Below are positions 26,757-37,466 of a stretch of 64,000 bases of DNA, piece after piece (the stretch's first letter is position 1; every line of letters begins with the position of its first letter). Source of the stretch: Staphylococcus nepalensis (GTDB taxonomy: Bacteria; Bacillota; Bacilli; Staphylococcales; Staphylococcaceae); contig NZ_BMCF01000001.1 of assembly GCF_014635045.1 (NCBI RefSeq), positions 186,001 to 250,000 on the forward strand. The letters run 5' to 3'. Under the pieces are notes generated by a model. That model did not search any database. It saw only the letters and a list, made by a program, of their open reading frames with translations, and was not told where the DNA came from. A program made the translations under genes and the position numbers.

Positions 26757-27920
26757 TTAAACAGTGCTTACCTTGTTTCTTTTCAACATATGCATCATTG
26801 TTAACAAAGCAATCGTTCCAAATATAGCTAACAATATAAAAGCCAAATGACTTGTTCCTGTCATCATCGTTACATAAGATATAACAATAGGTGGGAAAAA
26901 GCCACCTAAGCCCCCCATCATAGAAACAATACCATTTGCAGAACCAGCCTCATTACTAAAGTAAAACGGTACAAGTTTAAAGATAAGCCCATTGCCTAAC
27001 CCAGCACAAATACTAATGAGTAAACAACCAATTGTAAATAACAGAATATGATTTGAGATGCCTAAAATAATTGCGCCCACAATCATCAAAGAAAAATCAA
27101 TCATCAATAATATAACGGCATTAAATTTGTCTCCTAATATCCCTCCCAAAGGCCTTAAAAATGTTGCTAATGCTATAAATACGCCTGACCGTAGACCAGC
27201 ATCTACTTCGCTAATACCAAAGTCTTGTACAAGATAATTAGGTAAAAATAATCCAAATGCCACAAAAGCGCCAAAAGTAATAAAATACCAAAGTGATAAA
27301 TAATATAATTTCAAATCTTTAAACAGACGTTTAGATTGTTCAATTAAAGGCACTTTAACCTTTTTCTCTTTTGCATCTCCAAATAAAAACATTAAAACTG
27401 CAAATAAAGCGATTACGACTAAATAACTTCTCACCGTCGTTTGCCAACCAATGATTGAAGCTATAGGTGGTGCCAAAAATGATGAAATTGCAGTCCCAAT
27501 ATTACCCATACCATATATACCATTTGCTAAGCCGACGCGTTCTTTAGGGAAGTATTTAGGGATAGATGTAACACCAACCGAAAACACAGCGCCACCGACG
27601 CCTAGAAAGAATCCTGAAGTCATTAACATCCCTGTTGTTTGAGCTTGACTTAAAAAATAAATTGGAAATAATAAAATAATAAAGCTACAGAAAAAGAGCC
27701 ATTTAGCACCTATGACATTTGTTAAATAACCAAACGGTACCCTTAAAATAGAACCGAGTATAACAGGTATTGCTAATATAATAGAGAGTTGATTCCCAGA
27801 TATATTAACGTCTTGTGAAATAAAAGGCATTAACGGTGCGATAATACTCCATGCCATGAACCCCACGACTAAACTTAAAGATTGTAAAGTTAATTGAAAA
27901 CCGCCACTTGCTTTGTTCAT
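26757..27920 (-). CDS. narT: Nitrate/nitrite MFS transporter NarT
   Basis: 387 residues, 12 membrane helices. The opening [20 protein letters not shown] and the motifs [47 protein letters not shown] and [16 protein letters not shown] are the nitrate/nitrite porter pattern, including the glycine-rich nitrate signatures. It imports nitrate for NarG and exports nitrite in S. carnosus. The ATG at 27920 has GTAGGTG seven bases upstream; the GTG at 27929 does not. It is transcribed separately from nreABC, whose terminator lies at 28257-28279. Confidence 0.92.
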   Translation of the reverse strand: MNKASGGFQLTLQSLSLVVGFMAWSIIAPLMPFISQDVNISGNQLSIILAIPVILGSILRVPFGYLTNVIGAKWLFFCSFIILLFPIYFLSQAQTTGMLMTSGFFLGVGGAVFSVGVTSIPKYFPKERVGLANGIYGMGNIGTAISSFLAPPIASIIGWQTTVRSYLVVIALFAVLMFLFGDAKEKKVKVPLIEQSKRLFKDLKLYYLSLWYFITFGAFVAFGLFLPNYLVQDFGISEVDAGLRSGVFIALATFLRPLGGILGDKFNAVILLMIDFSLMIVGAIILGISNHILLFTIGCLLISICAGLGNGLIFKLVPFYFSNEAGSANGIVSMMGGLGGFFPPIVISYVTMMTGTSHLAFILLAIFGTIALLTMMHMLKRNKVSTV

Positions 27921-28256
27921 TACATTCACCTACATTTACGTTTTTTAATTAAAACACTAGTATTCTACAAATGGCCTACAATAATCATGTATTTCATTAT
28001 TAAGTATTAAGGAATTAACTATGAAAGGTAAAACTGGTGTAACATTTGAGTCTTTAAAATTTTTAACATCGTAGAATACTAGCTATATAGTTAGTGTAAA
28101 ATCTTTGTGAAAAAATAAACATAAGGATTATCCCTTAACTTTTGTCAAATTCCCCCTATTTCTATATTCATGAATTGATTATAAATAGTTTGTAAAATCA
28201 CCCTTATATGCATAAACTTTAGTTCATATCGTCTACTTAACCTAAGGCTTTTATAT
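27921..28256. promoter_or_regulatory. narT upstream region with a 12-base inverted repeat
   Basis: CTAGTATTCTAC (27957-27968) is matched by GTAGAATACTAG (28071-28082), arms 102 bases apart. A smaller palindrome TAAGG-N6-CCTTA lies at 28122-28137, and a TTTGTGAAAAAA half-site resembling Rex lies near 28105. No perfect NreC box is visible. Confidence 0.4.
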
Positions 28257-28279
28257 AAAAAAAAGACCCGTTTGGGTCC
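28257..28279 (-). terminator. nre operon terminator
   Basis: Minus strand GACCCAAACGGGTC followed by eight Ts, about 200 bases after the nreC stop. Confidence 0.85.
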
Positions 28280-28479
28280 ATGCTTTTTTATGAAGCATCA
28301 CTTATCAATGGATTAAATTAACATTACTGGTGGCATATGTATGTTAGCCTATACAACGCGTTTACGTAAATGTATAGTTCTAACCAATCCTTAGAGGAGA
28401 CAATGAAGTCATTAAAAAACATGTGATTTCTGTCCTATTCTCGGCGTTATGGTTTTACATGAATATATTATCTAATACA
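28280..28479. repeat. Degenerate repeat-like stretch after nreC
   Basis: The segment around 28398-28445 (GACAATGAAGTCATTAAAAA, then ATTTCTGTCCTATTCTC) resembles 51428-51475. No coding frame. Confidence 0.35.
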
Positions 28480-29133
28480 CTAAAAATCAACTAGTTTTTT
28501 CTTCATCGCATATGCTACTAATTCAGGTTTCGATTTTAGTTCCAATTTTTGCATAATATGTGTCTTATGCGCTTCTACTGTTTTGACCGATACAAATAAT
28601 TGTTCTGCTATTTCTTTATTACCATAGCCTTTTGCAATCAAAGGTAATATTTCAATTTCTCTTTTAGATAAAATTTTAAAAGGATCTGATGTTGAAGCTA
28701 TATCTTGTGAAGTATTACTAATAAATTCATTTACAAGAGAAGTGGTTAGTTTCATATCTACATATGTCTCACCTTTATAAACAGTTCTAATTGCTAAAAT
28801 GAGCTGCTCATCTGGAGCATTTTTTAAAATATAACCTTTTGCTCCATTTTTTAATACATGAAATAAGTATTCTTCATCATCATACATTGTTAATATTAAG
28901 ATTTTTGTATCAGGGAAACTTTCAGCTATTTTACTGGTTGCTATTAGCCCAGATTCTCCTGGGGGCATACTCAAGTCCATCATTAATACATCCGGTTTAT
29001 GTTCCATTACTTTTTGATATGCTTCTACACCATCAGCAGCAGTTCCCACAACTTCCATATCGTCCTGGTAGTTTAGAATCATAGAAAACCCTGTTCTGAC
29101 AACCGCGTGATCATCTGCAATAACTATTCTCAA
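28480..29133 (-). CDS. nreC: Response regulator NreC
   Basis: 217 residues, NarL/FixJ class. The receiver domain (1-120) has acidic residues D7/D8 and phosphoacceptor Asp53 in [14 protein letters not shown], Thr in [12 protein letters not shown] and Lys in AKGYILKNA. The LuxR-type HTH (about 150-215) has [39 protein letters not shown]. Phospho-NreC activates narG, nir and narT promoters when oxygen is low. It begins with TTG nine bases after AAGGAG, 21 bases after nreB. Confidence 0.93.
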   Translation of the reverse strand: MRIVIADDHAVVRTGFSMILNYQDDMEVVGTAADGVEAYQKVMEHKPDVLMMDLSMPPGESGLIATSKIAESFPDTKILILTMYDDEEYLFHVLKNGAKGYILKNAPDEQLILAIRTVYKGETYVDMKLTTSLVNEFISNTSQDIASTSDPFKILSKREIEILPLIAKGYGNKEIAEQLFVSVKTVEAHKTHIMQKLELKSKPELVAYAMKKKLVDF

Positions 29134-29154
29134 AATTAACTTCTCCTTACTCCC

Positions 29155-30198
29155 TTAAATTGGCACTTCTAAAGTCACAATCGTTCCTCTCCCAATTTGG
29201 CTATCAACATTCACTTCCGCATTAACTAATTCAGCGCGCTCATGCATGCCATAAAGCCCTAAACCAGTTCCTTGTGGTTGGTCTGTTTTAATAAATCCTC
29301 TACCTCTATCAACAACTTCAGCAATTAATCTATTATGATTATAATGTAAATCAATATCTACTTTATCGATATTAGCGTACTTAATGGCATTAAATAGTGC
29401 CTCTTGTACCACACGGTAAACAACCGTTTCAATTTCATTATCGAATCGTTGGGCATCTAAATTGGAATGATAAACAATTTTCATTCCATAATTCGATTCA
29501 ACTTGTTTGAAATATGTTTTAAACGCTGCATCTAAACCTAAATCATCTAAAGAAGATGGTCTTAATTCAACAGATAAATTGCGTATATCATCTATAAGCT
29601 TGGACATCAACCCTTCGATGTGTTTTGAATCTTCAAGCAAATCAGCCATTTCTTGCTGATATTTTAATAATCTCAGCTCTACATCTATATTCAACATTTC
29701 TTGAACAACGCTATCATGCAATTCTCTAGAAATACGTTTTCTTTCATTCTCTTGTGCAGAAATTGTTTTTTGCATCATCTTACGTTGGTACATTTTATCA
29801 TGACGCTCAATTTGCGGAGAAACATTTTGTAGAGTGAATACTTTAATGTCATTGATTGGATCAATCGTTTGGTATGTAGCAGTAAATGGCTCAACAGTAC
29901 CTCTATTTGTTTTCATAAAAACCTGAAAACTTGTGTTTCCTACTTCTTCAGCTTCAAGAAAGCAATTTTTGCATGATTGTAAATCAAATTCATTTGTATA
30001 ACCATCACATCGATTACATATAACATGAGTCATATCACGATAGTTCTCATCATTGGAAATAATATCTTTTGCAGCTTGATTCTTAGCAATGACTTTACCT
30101 TCATTATCAACGAATACTATCTTTTCTCTTGTGTTATTAAAATACTGCAATAATAATTGACTCATATCTTCCATCTGATTTATTTGCACTATCATCAC
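29155..30198 (-). CDS. nreB: Oxygen-sensing histidine kinase NreB
   Basis: About 347 residues, cytosolic. A PAS domain (about 12-120) carries the four cysteines C61, C64, C76 and C79 (ICNRCDGY and SCKNCFLE) that hold an oxygen-labile [4Fe-4S] cluster. The HisKA_3 dimerisation helix has [15 protein letters not shown] with the phosphorylated His. The HATPase domain has [14 protein letters not shown] and [20 protein letters not shown]. Loss of the cluster in air lowers kinase activity. The start may be GTG 30198, which touches the nreA stop, or ATG 30195. Confidence 0.93.
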   Translation of the reverse strand: MMIVQINQMEDMSQLLLQYFNNTREKIVFVDNEGKVIAKNQAAKDIISNDENYRDMTHVICNRCDGYTNEFDLQSCKNCFLEAEEVGNTSFQVFMKTNRGTVEPFTATYQTIDPINDIKVFTLQNVSPQIERHDKMYQRKMMQKTISAQENERKRISRELHDSVVQEMLNIDVELRLLKYQQEMADLLEDSKHIEGLMSKLIDDIRNLSVELRPSSLDDLGLDAAFKTYFKQVESNYGMKIVYHSNLDAQRFDNEIETVVYRVVQEALFNAIKYANIDKVDIDLHYNHNRLIAEVVDRGRGFIKTDQPQGTGLGLYGMHERAELVNAEVNVDSQIGRGTIVTLEVPI

Positions 30199-30651
30199 CT
30201 AGTCTTCTTCTTTAAAAATACCTAACACATCACTTATTGAAAGTGTAGCATGCGCTAAAGGTAAGTTTTTTCTATTTCTCTGTCCTAAAAGCAAAACACC
30301 GTACACCTTATGGTTGTACCATAAAGGGATTGCCACCATTGCAGTTAAACATTCAGTTAAAACAATCGGATATTTATATTTTTCTGAAGGTAATAAACAT
30401 TGGTCTACATTTTCAATAATCATACGTTTACCTGTCTTCATAACATTACCAGCAAGCCCTTTACCTTTTCTCAAGACAATCAGTTTATATCTAGTATTCA
30501 GATTGCCTGAAACATAATGCCATTTAATAGGTGATATTTGATTTTCTTGCTCATAAAACGCTAATCCCGCAAAGTCAAAACCTTCTCTTGTTCTAATTAA
30601 ATCCAAAGCTGCTTGGTAATCAATCTTTTTATTTAAAAGCAATGAACTCAA
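30199..30651 (-). CDS. nreA: Nitrate receptor NreA (GAF domain)
   Basis: 150 residues, a single GAF domain: LIRTREGFDFAGLAFYEQ, GKGLAGNVMKTGKRMII, then IVLTECLTAMVAIPLWYNHKVYGVLLLGQRN. In S. carnosus NreA binds nitrate and, when nitrate-free, inhibits NreB. It starts with TTG seven bases after AAGGGGG. The stop directly abuts the nreB start. narI-nreA spacing is 14 bases, so the sensor genes probably belong to the long nar transcript as well. Confidence 0.92.
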   Translation of the reverse strand: MSSLLLNKKIDYQAALDLIRTREGFDFAGLAFYEQENQISPIKWHYVSGNLNTRYKLIVLRKGKGLAGNVMKTGKRMIIENVDQCLLPSEKYKYPIVLTECLTAMVAIPLWYNHKVYGVLLLGQRNRKNLPLAHATLSISDVLGIFKEED

Positions 30652-30665
30652 TATACGGCCCCCTT

Positions 30666-31343
30666 TTATACTTTATGTTTACGATAAATAATATAACTTC
30701 TACTCACATATGTTAATGGCACACTCCACACATGAACTAGTCTCGTAAATGGCCATAATGCCATAATTGTAAATCCTAACAACACATGGAATTTAAATGA
30801 GAGTGGTACATTTGCCATCAAAGCTGCATCTGGTGAAAAGATAAATAAATTTCTGAACCAAATTGATATGGATGCACGATAATCAAAATCGGGCGTCACA
30901 GCGTTAGTAACTAAAGTAGCGTAACACCCCATACAAACAATCAGTAATAATAAAAGGTTAACAATGATATCTGAAGCTGAACTGAGCTTTCTAATATTTT
31001 TTTGAGTGATGCGTCGTGCAGTTAATAACAACATACCTACCAATGTTATTATACCAAATATACTACCAATATACACTGCCCCTATATGATATAAATGATC
31101 GTTAACGCCAACCGCTCGTAACCAAGAAGCTGGAATAATTAAACCAACAAAGTGTCCAACCGCTACTGGAATAATGCCTAAATGGAACATGAGGCTCCCC
31201 CATCTCAAGCGTTTTTTTTCTATAAATTCACTCGATTTTGCCGTCCATGAAAACTTATCAAATTTAAATCTTGCAATATGTCCAATAAAAAATATAGCGA
31301 TACATAGATAAGGAAATATAACCCATAAGAATTGATTAAACAT
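30666..31343 (-). CDS. narI: Respiratory nitrate reductase gamma subunit (cytochrome b)
   Basis: 225 residues with five membrane helices. Histidines in helices fit the two b-haem sites (FIGHIARF, LMFHLGIIPVAVGHFVG, SFKFHVLLGFTIMALWPFTRLVHVWSVP). NarI takes electrons from menaquinol and passes them to NarH. Its start overlaps the narJ stop by eight bases. Confidence 0.93.
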   Translation of the reverse strand: MFNQFLWVIFPYLCIAIFFIGHIARFKFDKFSWTAKSSEFIEKKRLRWGSLMFHLGIIPVAVGHFVGLIIPASWLRAVGVNDHLYHIGAVYIGSIFGIITLVGMLLLTARRITQKNIRKLSSASDIIVNLLLLLIVCMGCYATLVTNAVTPDFDYRASISIWFRNLFIFSPDAALMANVPLSFKFHVLLGFTIMALWPFTRLVHVWSVPLTYVSRSYIIYRKHKV

Positions 31344-31911
31344 TTGCTTTCACCTCATTTGTTGGCTCAATACACGCTTTTAGCGTTTCTCTTAAAGCTT
31401 TAACCAAATAATAATAAGGGCTATCTTGTTCTGCCAATTGATTTGCCATAGCGTACGTACCATCTTCAATAATCATAATGACAAACTCAATATTGCTTTT
31501 TGCTCTTGGGTCATTTTGCCATTGTGCAATATATAAAAATTCCAGCATTAGTGGTAAAAAATCAGATAACTCATTGTCCGCCATTTTCAAACCAAACATT
31601 TCGTATAGTACTTTTAATTTAGCTAATAATTGTCCCCGTTCTTTTTGAGTATCAAATTTATTATAAGTCATATACAACGGCGCCTTCTTATTAAAATCAA
31701 ACGTGTCAGAATAGAGTTGTTGAACCTCTAAAAAACGATATGCATGTATGCGCTCTCGATATATAATAAGGTTATGATAAGCTGGATGGTCTGGATGAAT
31801 GATACTTTCAAATGGTTTAGGATGTAATGTCAATTTTTCAGGAAAATCTAATTGTTGAGCGAAATATCCGAGTGTTTCTTGAAATGATTTAAATTGTGCG
31901 ATATTAATCAC
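31336..31911 (-). CDS. narJ: Nitrate reductase assembly chaperone NarJ
   Basis: 191 residues, TorD/NarJ family, all-helical. LNFL-type motifs include LSDFLPLMLEFLYIA and a hydrophilic C terminus. It inserts the molybdenum cofactor into NarG before membrane attachment. I chose GTG 31911 (VINIAQFKSF) because GGAGGG lies seven bases upstream; the frame opens at 31938 but without a ribosome site. It overlaps the narH stop by eight bases. Confidence 0.88.
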   Translation of the reverse strand: MINIAQFKSFQETLGYFAQQLDFPEKLTLHPKPFESIIHPDHPAYHNLIIYRERIHAYRFLEVQQLYSDTFDFNKKAPLYMTYNKFDTQKERGQLLAKLKVLYEMFGLKMADNELSDFLPLMLEFLYIAQWQNDPRAKSNIEFVIMIIEDGTYAMANQLAEQDSPYYYLVKALRETLKACIEPTNEVKANV

Positions 31912-33472
31912 GGAAAATCCCTCCATAGAAATTATCATTATATATCTCTTGCCCCGATTTTTCTGAAGCTGTGCCTACAGGTACGCCGCACCCTTCGCAA
32001 TTTGAACCAAAATATTCTCCTCCATATCCTTGACTGCCTTGTGCATGGTACGTATCCATATAGGCTTCTTTATGAGAAGTTGGAATAACAAATCGATCTT
32101 CGTGCTTAGCAATAGCAAGTAAACGATACATATCTTTAGTTTGACGTTCGGTCAAACCTAATCTCTGTAACTTATCTTCATCAAATGGTTTATTCGTAAC
32201 TTGGGCGCGCATGTAACTTCTCATCATCGCCATTCTTTGCAGTGCTTCTTTGACTGGTTCAGTTTTTCCCGCTGTAAGTAAACTTGCTAAATATTGTATT
32301 GGTAAACGCATTTCTTCAATAGCCGGGAAAATCATATCAGGATTTCTATTGGCATCCATCGCCGTTTTACCCTCGAAATAACTCATAATTGGACTTAGTG
32401 GAGGGCAATACCAAACCATCGGCATTGTGCGGTATTCTGGATGTAATGGGAATGCGAGTTTATATTCAATAGCTAATTTATAGACAGGTGAATTTTGCGC
32501 CGCTTCAATCCATTCCATAGAAATGCCATCTTTTTGTGCTTGTTCAACCACGCTTTCATCATATGGGTTTAAAAATAAATCTAATTGTTTTTCATATAAA
32601 TCTTGGTCATTTTCTGTTGTAGCTGCTTCTTCAACTCTATCAGCATCGTATAAAAGTACTCCTAAATATCTCATTCGTCCTGTACACGTTTCTGAGCAAA
32701 CTGTTGGTAAACCAGCTTCAATTCGTGGGAAACAAAATGTACATTTTTCAGCTTTATTTGTCTTCCAATTAAAATAAACTTTTTTGTAAGGACAACCTGT
32801 CATACAGTATCTCCAACCGCGACACGCTTCTTGGTCAACCAAGACAATACCATCTTCATCTCGTTTATACATAGCACCTGAAGGGCATGAAGCTACACAA
32901 CTTGGGTTTAAGCAATGTTCACATAATCTAGGTAAGTACATCATAAACGTTTGATCAAATTTAAATTGAATATCTTCTTCAATACGTTGAACATTAGGAT
33001 CTTCGGGACCTGTTACGTGTCCTCCAGCTAAATCATCTTCCCAATTTGGCCCCCATTTTAAATCTAATTTATCTCCTGAAATAATAGAGTGGGCTTTTGC
33101 TACTGGTGAATGATTTCCTGCTTTGGCTGTAGTTAAATGTTCGTAATTATAAGTCCACGGCTCATAATAATCTTTGATTACAGGCATATCTGGATTGTAA
33201 AATATTTTTCCAAGCGCGATTTTTGCCCATTTACTACCAGACTTGAGTTCTAATTTTCCTTTTTTATTTAAAACCCAACCACCTTTATAATGTGACTGAT
33301 CTTCCCATCTTTTTGGATACCCAATGCCTGGTTTTGTTTCAACGTTATTGAACCACATATATTCTGCGCCGGGGCGATTAGTCCAAGTGCTTTTACATGT
33401 AACACTACATGTATGACAACCAATGCATTTATCTAAATTCAATACCATTGCAATTTGTGCTTTAATCTTCAA
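31904..33472 (-). CDS. narH: Respiratory nitrate reductase beta subunit (Fe-S)
   Basis: 522 residues. Cysteine clusters for four Fe-S centres are visible: CIGCHTCSVTCKSTW, LCEHCLNPSCVASCPSGAM, CRGWRYCMTGCPYKK (the Trp marks the [3Fe-4S] site) and CTFCFPRIEAGLPTVCSETCTGRM. It shuttles electrons from NarI haem to NarG. It uses a TTG start nine bases after GGAGG and overlaps narG by 11 bases. Confidence 0.94.
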   Translation of the reverse strand: MKIKAQIAMVLNLDKCIGCHTCSVTCKSTWTNRPGAEYMWFNNVETKPGIGYPKRWEDQSHYKGGWVLNKKGKLELKSGSKWAKIALGKIFYNPDMPVIKDYYEPWTYNYEHLTTAKAGNHSPVAKAHSIISGDKLDLKWGPNWEDDLAGGHVTGPEDPNVQRIEEDIQFKFDQTFMMYLPRLCEHCLNPSCVASCPSGAMYKRDEDGIVLVDQEACRGWRYCMTGCPYKKVYFNWKTNKAEKCTFCFPRIEAGLPTVCSETCTGRMRYLGVLLYDADRVEEAATTENDQDLYEKQLDLFLNPYDESVVEQAQKDGISMEWIEAAQNSPVYKLAIEYKLAFPLHPEYRTMPMVWYCPPLSPIMSYFEGKTAMDANRNPDMIFPAIEEMRLPIQYLASLLTAGKTEPVKEALQRMAMMRSYMRAQVTNKPFDEDKLQRLGLTERQTKDMYRLLAIAKHEDRFVIPTSHKEAYMDTYHAQGSQGYGGEYFGSNCEGCGVPVGTASEKSGQEIYNDNFYGGIFRD

Positions 33473-36400
33473 GCCAGTCTACCTCCTTCAGTTTTCTCAC
33501 TGCTACATAAACATCTCTTTGATTACCTATCGGCCCGTAATAATTAAAGTGGTAACTGATCTGAGCATAACCTCCAACGAGCTGTGTTGGTTTTAAATGT
33601 ATACGTGTAGGTGCGTTGTGCGATCCGCCCCGCGTATCCGTTAATTGTGAGCCAGGTGTTTCAATATGTTTATCTTGTGCGTGATACATAAACATTGTTC
33701 CTCTCGGCATACGATGTGATACTACTGCTCTAGCTGTTACAACACCATTACGGTTATACACTTCCAACCATTCATTATCTAGAATGTCATGTACTTTCGC
33801 ATCTTCAGATGAAATCCACACTGTTGGTCCTCCCCTAAACAATGTCAACATGTGCTGATTATCTTGATAAGTGGAGTGGATATTCCATTTGCCATGAGGT
33901 GTTAAATAACGTAGTACAAGAGTATTTTGATCCATCGTCACTTTCTTGTCTCTCGCACCGAATACCATCGGCGGTAATGTTGGTTTATAAACAGGCAAAT
34001 TCTCGCCAAATTGTTGGAAAATTTCATGGTCAATGTAATAGCTTTGTCTTCCAGTTAATGTTCTAAATGGTACTAAGCGTTCTACATTCGTTGTAAATGG
34101 TGAATATCTTTGACCATTTTTATTAGAACCCGGGAAAACCGCTGTCGGTATAACTTCTCTAGGTTGTGCCGTAATATTTAAAAACGAAATTTTTTCAGAA
34201 GCACGTTCACTTGAAATATCTTTCAATGGCATACCTGTTTGTTGCTCTAAATCTTCATAAGATTTTTGAGATAATTTGCCATTTGTTGCTGAAGAAAGAT
34301 TTAACACTACATCTGCGGCGCGCCTTGCGGTATCTATTCTAGGCCGTTCATGCTTGATTGAACGCGCATCTGCATCGCTCCATGTACCTACCATACTTTT
34401 TAATTCTTCATATTGTTCGGCAACAGTAAAGCTCACACCATGCGCACCTATTTTTGCCTTTTCAAGCAGTGGGCCCACCGTAATAAATTTGTCATAAATT
34501 TTTGTATAATCTCTATCAACCACTGCAAACCCGGGCATCGTTTTACCTGGGACTGCCTCTATTTCACCTTTAGTCCAATCTTTAACAACGCCATTAACAT
34601 TGGAGATTTCTTGCGATGTATCATGTGCCAAAGGCGTTGTGATTACATCTTTATAGACACCAGTTAAGTGAGTTTTCGCTGTTTCAGATAATGCTTTACT
34701 CAATGTTTTAAAAATATCCCAGTCTGAGCGAGACTCCCATAGTGGATCGATGGCTGGATTAAATGGATGCACAAATGGATGCATGTCTGTAGACGATAAA
34801 TCATGTTTTTCGTACCACGTTGCAGCCGGTAAAATGATATCTGAATATAAAGGTGTAGCAGTCATTCTGAAATCTAATGATATAAGCAAATCTAATTTAC
34901 CTTCTGTATCATCTCTCCATTTGATTTCTTCAGGCTTAGCTTCTTCGTTAGGTTCAGCCATCAAACCAGATTTAGCTCCAAGTAAATGTTTCATAAAATA
35001 TTCTTGTCCTTTTGCGGAACTTGAAATTAAATTTGAGCGCCATAAAAATAAAGTTTTTGGGTGATTTTTCTTTAAATCAGGGTCTTCGATTGCAAATTTA
35101 GTTTCTCTAGCTTTAACTGAATCGATGGCCCTTTTTAATATTGCCTCATTATTAAACTCACCATTATCTCTGGCTTCTTCACCAAATGCCAAACTATTTT
35201 TATCAAATTGTGGATATGATGGTAACCATCCTAATTTTGCAGCTAATACGTTATAATCTGCCGGATGTTGATGTTTAATATTCTCTGCCAACGGAGATTT
35301 AATACTATCTACATTAGATTCTTCATATTTCCACTGGTCCGTAGCGAAATAAAACCAACTTGTACCATTTTGTAATCGAGGCGGGCCTTGCCAATCTTTT
35401 GCAAATGCTATTGTATTCCAACCTTCAATTGGTCTACATTTCTCTTGACCAACATAATGTGCCCAACCGCCGCCATTAACGCCTTGACAACCACACAGTA
35501 ATACAAGGTTCAAAATAGAACGATAAATTGTATCTGAATTAAACCAGTGGTTAATGCCGGCGCCCATGATAATCATAGACTTTCCTTTGGTATCTATCGC
35601 ATTTTGTGCAAATTCTCTTGCAACTTGCGTTACTACGCTTGATTTAACACTGGTGATTTTTTCTTGCCAAGCAGGCGTATAATATGATGTGGCATCTTCG
35701 TATCCCTTTGCTTCTAATTCATGCCCAAAGCGCTGTATACCATATTGACTCGTCATCAGGTCATATACCGTAGCAACGTATTTTTGTTCACCGTTGGCTA
35801 ATGTTATTTCCTTAACAGCAATCGGCCTTTCAAAAATACCGTTTCCCTCGTTATCAAAGAACGGAAATTGAATCTGCTTTAATTCATATTCATCTTCTAC
35901 AAGACTTAAAACGGGTTCTATTTTGTTACCATTTTCGTTTTCTAATTTAAGATTCCACTGTTTACCTTCTTCCCAACGTTGACCCATTGTGCCATTTGGT
36001 ACAGTTAATTGTTGTGTCAATTTATCAAAAACAACTGGTTTCCAATCGCTGTGTGCTGTTTGTGTTCCTAAGTCTTCTGCTCTTAAGAAACGTCCTGCCT
36101 TGTACCCATTTTCGTCTTCGTCTAACATGATAATAAACGGCATATCTGTGTATTGTTTAGCATAATTAATAAAATATGGGTTAGGATGATTAACATAATA
36201 TTCTTGTAAAATAACATGTGTCATGGCTTGTGCAACTGCTGCATCAGTTCCTGGATGTGGTGCTAACCAATTATCTGCAAATTTAACGTTTTCTGCGTAA
36301 TCCGGTGCAACTGAAATAACTTTAGTACCTCTATAACGGACTTCTGTCATAAAATGTGCGTCTGGTGTCCTTGTTAGAGGCACGTTAGAACCCCACATCA

Positions 36401-37145
36401 TAATATATGAAGCATTATACCAATCGCTTGATTCTGGAACGTCTGTTTGTTCTCCCCAAATCTGTGGTGATGCAGGCGGTAAATCTGCGTACCAATCATA
36501 AAAACTTAACATCTCACCACCAAGCAAGCTGACAAAACGCGCACCAGAAGCGTAACTCAACATAGACATAGCAGGTATTGGAGTAAAGCCTGCGATTCTA
36601 TCTGGTCCAAATTTTTTAATTGTGTAAATGATTTGAGCTGAAATTAATTTAGAAACATCTTTCCAATTTGTTCGTACAAGGCCACCCTTTCCACGTGCTT
36701 GTTTATAAATTTTAGCCTTTTCTTCATCTTCTACAATCGATGCCCATGCAGCTACTGTATTGTTGTGATGCTTTTCTAATGCATCTGTCCATAATTCCCA
36801 TAATTTACCACGAATATATGGATAACGAATTCTTAAAGGGCTATACTCATACCAAGAAAACGATGCACCACGCGGGCAACCTCTAGGCTCAAACTCAGGC
36901 ATATCTGGGCCGCAACTTGGATAATCGGTTTGTTGGTTCTCCCATGTAATAACGCCGTTTTTCACAAACACTTTCCATGAACACGAACCCGTACAATTGA
37001 CGCCATGGGTTGTTCTTACGACTTTGTCGTGGCTCCAACGTTCTCGATACATTTTTTCCCATTCTCTACTTTTACTTTCTAATACAGACCAATCACCATT
37101 GAATTTTTCAGTTGGTCTGAAAAACTTCATTCCAAACTTTTTCAT
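33462..37145 (-). CDS. narG: Respiratory nitrate reductase alpha subunit (molybdopterin)
   Basis: 1227 residues, full length. The N-terminal Fe-S motif HGVNCTGSCSWKVFVKNG...CGPDMP has the His ligand typical of NarG. EPRGCPRGASFSWYEYSPLR, MWGSNVPLTRTPDAHF (molybdenum region) and the C-terminal molydopterin-binding domain (LTDTRGGSHNAPTRI) follow. It reduces nitrate to nitrite in the cytoplasm with menaquinol electrons. The ATG at 37145 lies nine bases after GAGAGG; the GTG at 37154 overlaps the site. It is the first gene of narGHJI, probably continuing into nreABC. Confidence 0.95.
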   Translation of the reverse strand: MKKFGMKFFRPTEKFNGDWSVLESKSREWEKMYRERWSHDKVVRTTHGVNCTGSCSWKVFVKNGVITWENQQTDYPSCGPDMPEFEPRGCPRGASFSWYEYSPLRIRYPYIRGKLWELWTDALEKHHNNTVAAWASIVEDEEKAKIYKQARGKGGLVRTNWKDVSKLISAQIIYTIKKFGPDRIAGFTPIPAMSMLSYASGARFVSLLGGEMLSFYDWYADLPPASPQIWGEQTDVPESSDWYNASYIMMWGSNVPLTRTPDAHFMTEVRYRGTKVISVAPDYAENVKFADNWLAPHPGTDAAVAQAMTHVILQEYYVNHPNPYFINYAKQYTDMPFIIMLDEDENGYKAGRFLRAEDLGTQTAHSDWKPVVFDKLTQQLTVPNGTMGQRWEEGKQWNLKLENENGNKIEPVLSLVEDEYELKQIQFPFFDNEGNGIFERPIAVKEITLANGEQKYVATVYDLMTSQYGIQRFGHELEAKGYEDATSYYTPAWQEKITSVKSSVVTQVAREFAQNAIDTKGKSMIIMGAGINHWFNSDTIYRSILNLVLLCGCQGVNGGGWAHYVGQEKCRPIEGWNTIAFAKDWQGPPRLQNGTSWFYFATDQWKYEESNVDSIKSPLAENIKHQHPADYNVLAAKLGWLPSYPQFDKNSLAFGEEARDNGEFNNEAILKRAIDSVKARETKFAIEDPDLKKNHPKTLFLWRSNLISSSAKGQEYFMKHLLGAKSGLMAEPNEEAKPEEIKWRDDTEGKLDLLISLDFRMTATPLYSDIILPAATWYEKHDLSSTDMHPFVHPFNPAIDPLWESRSDWDIFKTLSKALSETAKTHLTGVYKDVITTPLAHDTSQEISNVNGVVKDWTKGEIEAVPGKTMPGFAVVDRDYTKIYDKFITVGPLLEKAKIGAHGVSFTVAEQYEELKSMVGTWSDADARSIKHERPRIDTARRAADVVLNLSSATNGKLSQKSYEDLEQQTGMPLKDISSERASEKISFLNITAQPREVIPTAVFPGSNKNGQRYSPFTTNVERLVPFRTLTGRQSYYIDHEIFQQFGENLPVYKPTLPPMVFGARDKKVTMDQNTLVLRYLTPHGKWNIHSTYQDNQHMLTLFRGGPTVWISSEDAKVHDILDNEWLEVYNRNGVVTARAVVSHRMPRGTMFMYHAQDKHIETPGSQLTDTRGGSHNAPTRIHLKPTQLVGGYAQISYHFNYYGPIGNQRDVYVAVRKLKEVDWLED

Positions 37146-37234
37146 TTTATACACCCTCTCAACATCGTTACCTATAAAATCTATATCATATGCATATCTG
37201 TGTTGTAGTTATCTTTTTGCTTTTCTTAATTAAA

Positions 37235-37277
37235 TTGTACTTTTTTTCACAAATTCTATATATTAGGGATTTACCTA
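37235..37277 (-). promoter_or_regulatory. narG promoter: NreC-like box followed by Rex-like box
   Basis: TAGGGATTTACCTA (37264-37277) matches the NreC motif TAGGG-N4-CCCTA at 9 of 10 positions. TTGTACTTTTTTTCACAA (37235-37252) resembles the Rex site TTGTGAA-W4-TTCACAA. A -10 like TACAAT overlaps the Rex end, putting NreC near -43. Confidence 0.65.
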
Positions 37278-37308
37278 ATTGAATATAAAAAAGCCCTAAT
37301 TATCCAAA

Positions 37309-37333
37309 ATCAACTGTTATTTGCACAGTTGAT
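37309..37333. repeat. Perfect 9-base inverted repeat upstream of narG
   Basis: ATCAACTGT, seven bases (TATTTGC), ACAGTTGAT. No T-run follows directly. It may be an operator or a second transcript end. Confidence 0.45.
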
Positions 37334-37344
37334 ATAATTAAATA

Positions 37345-37393
37345 AAACACTTCTTTAAAATCAATATTAATAGTTGATTTTAGGGAAGTGTTT
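37345..37393 (-). terminator. nir operon terminator after sumT
   Basis: AAACACTTC pairs with GAAGTGTTT, and TAAAATCA with TGATTTTA. The minus strand continues TTATTTAATT. About 75 bases beyond the sumT stop. Confidence 0.85.
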
Positions 37394-37466
37394 ATTATGC
37401 GTTAAGGTATGCTTTTTTTATAATCATGACAGATTCATAAGCGTTTCGCGCGCTTCATATCATCGG

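Noticed and set aside
28105..28137. NreC and Rex boxes of narT
   Set aside because: The NreC-like palindrome matches only 7 of 10 bases and lies about 200 bases from the start; the Rex half-site has no matching second half.
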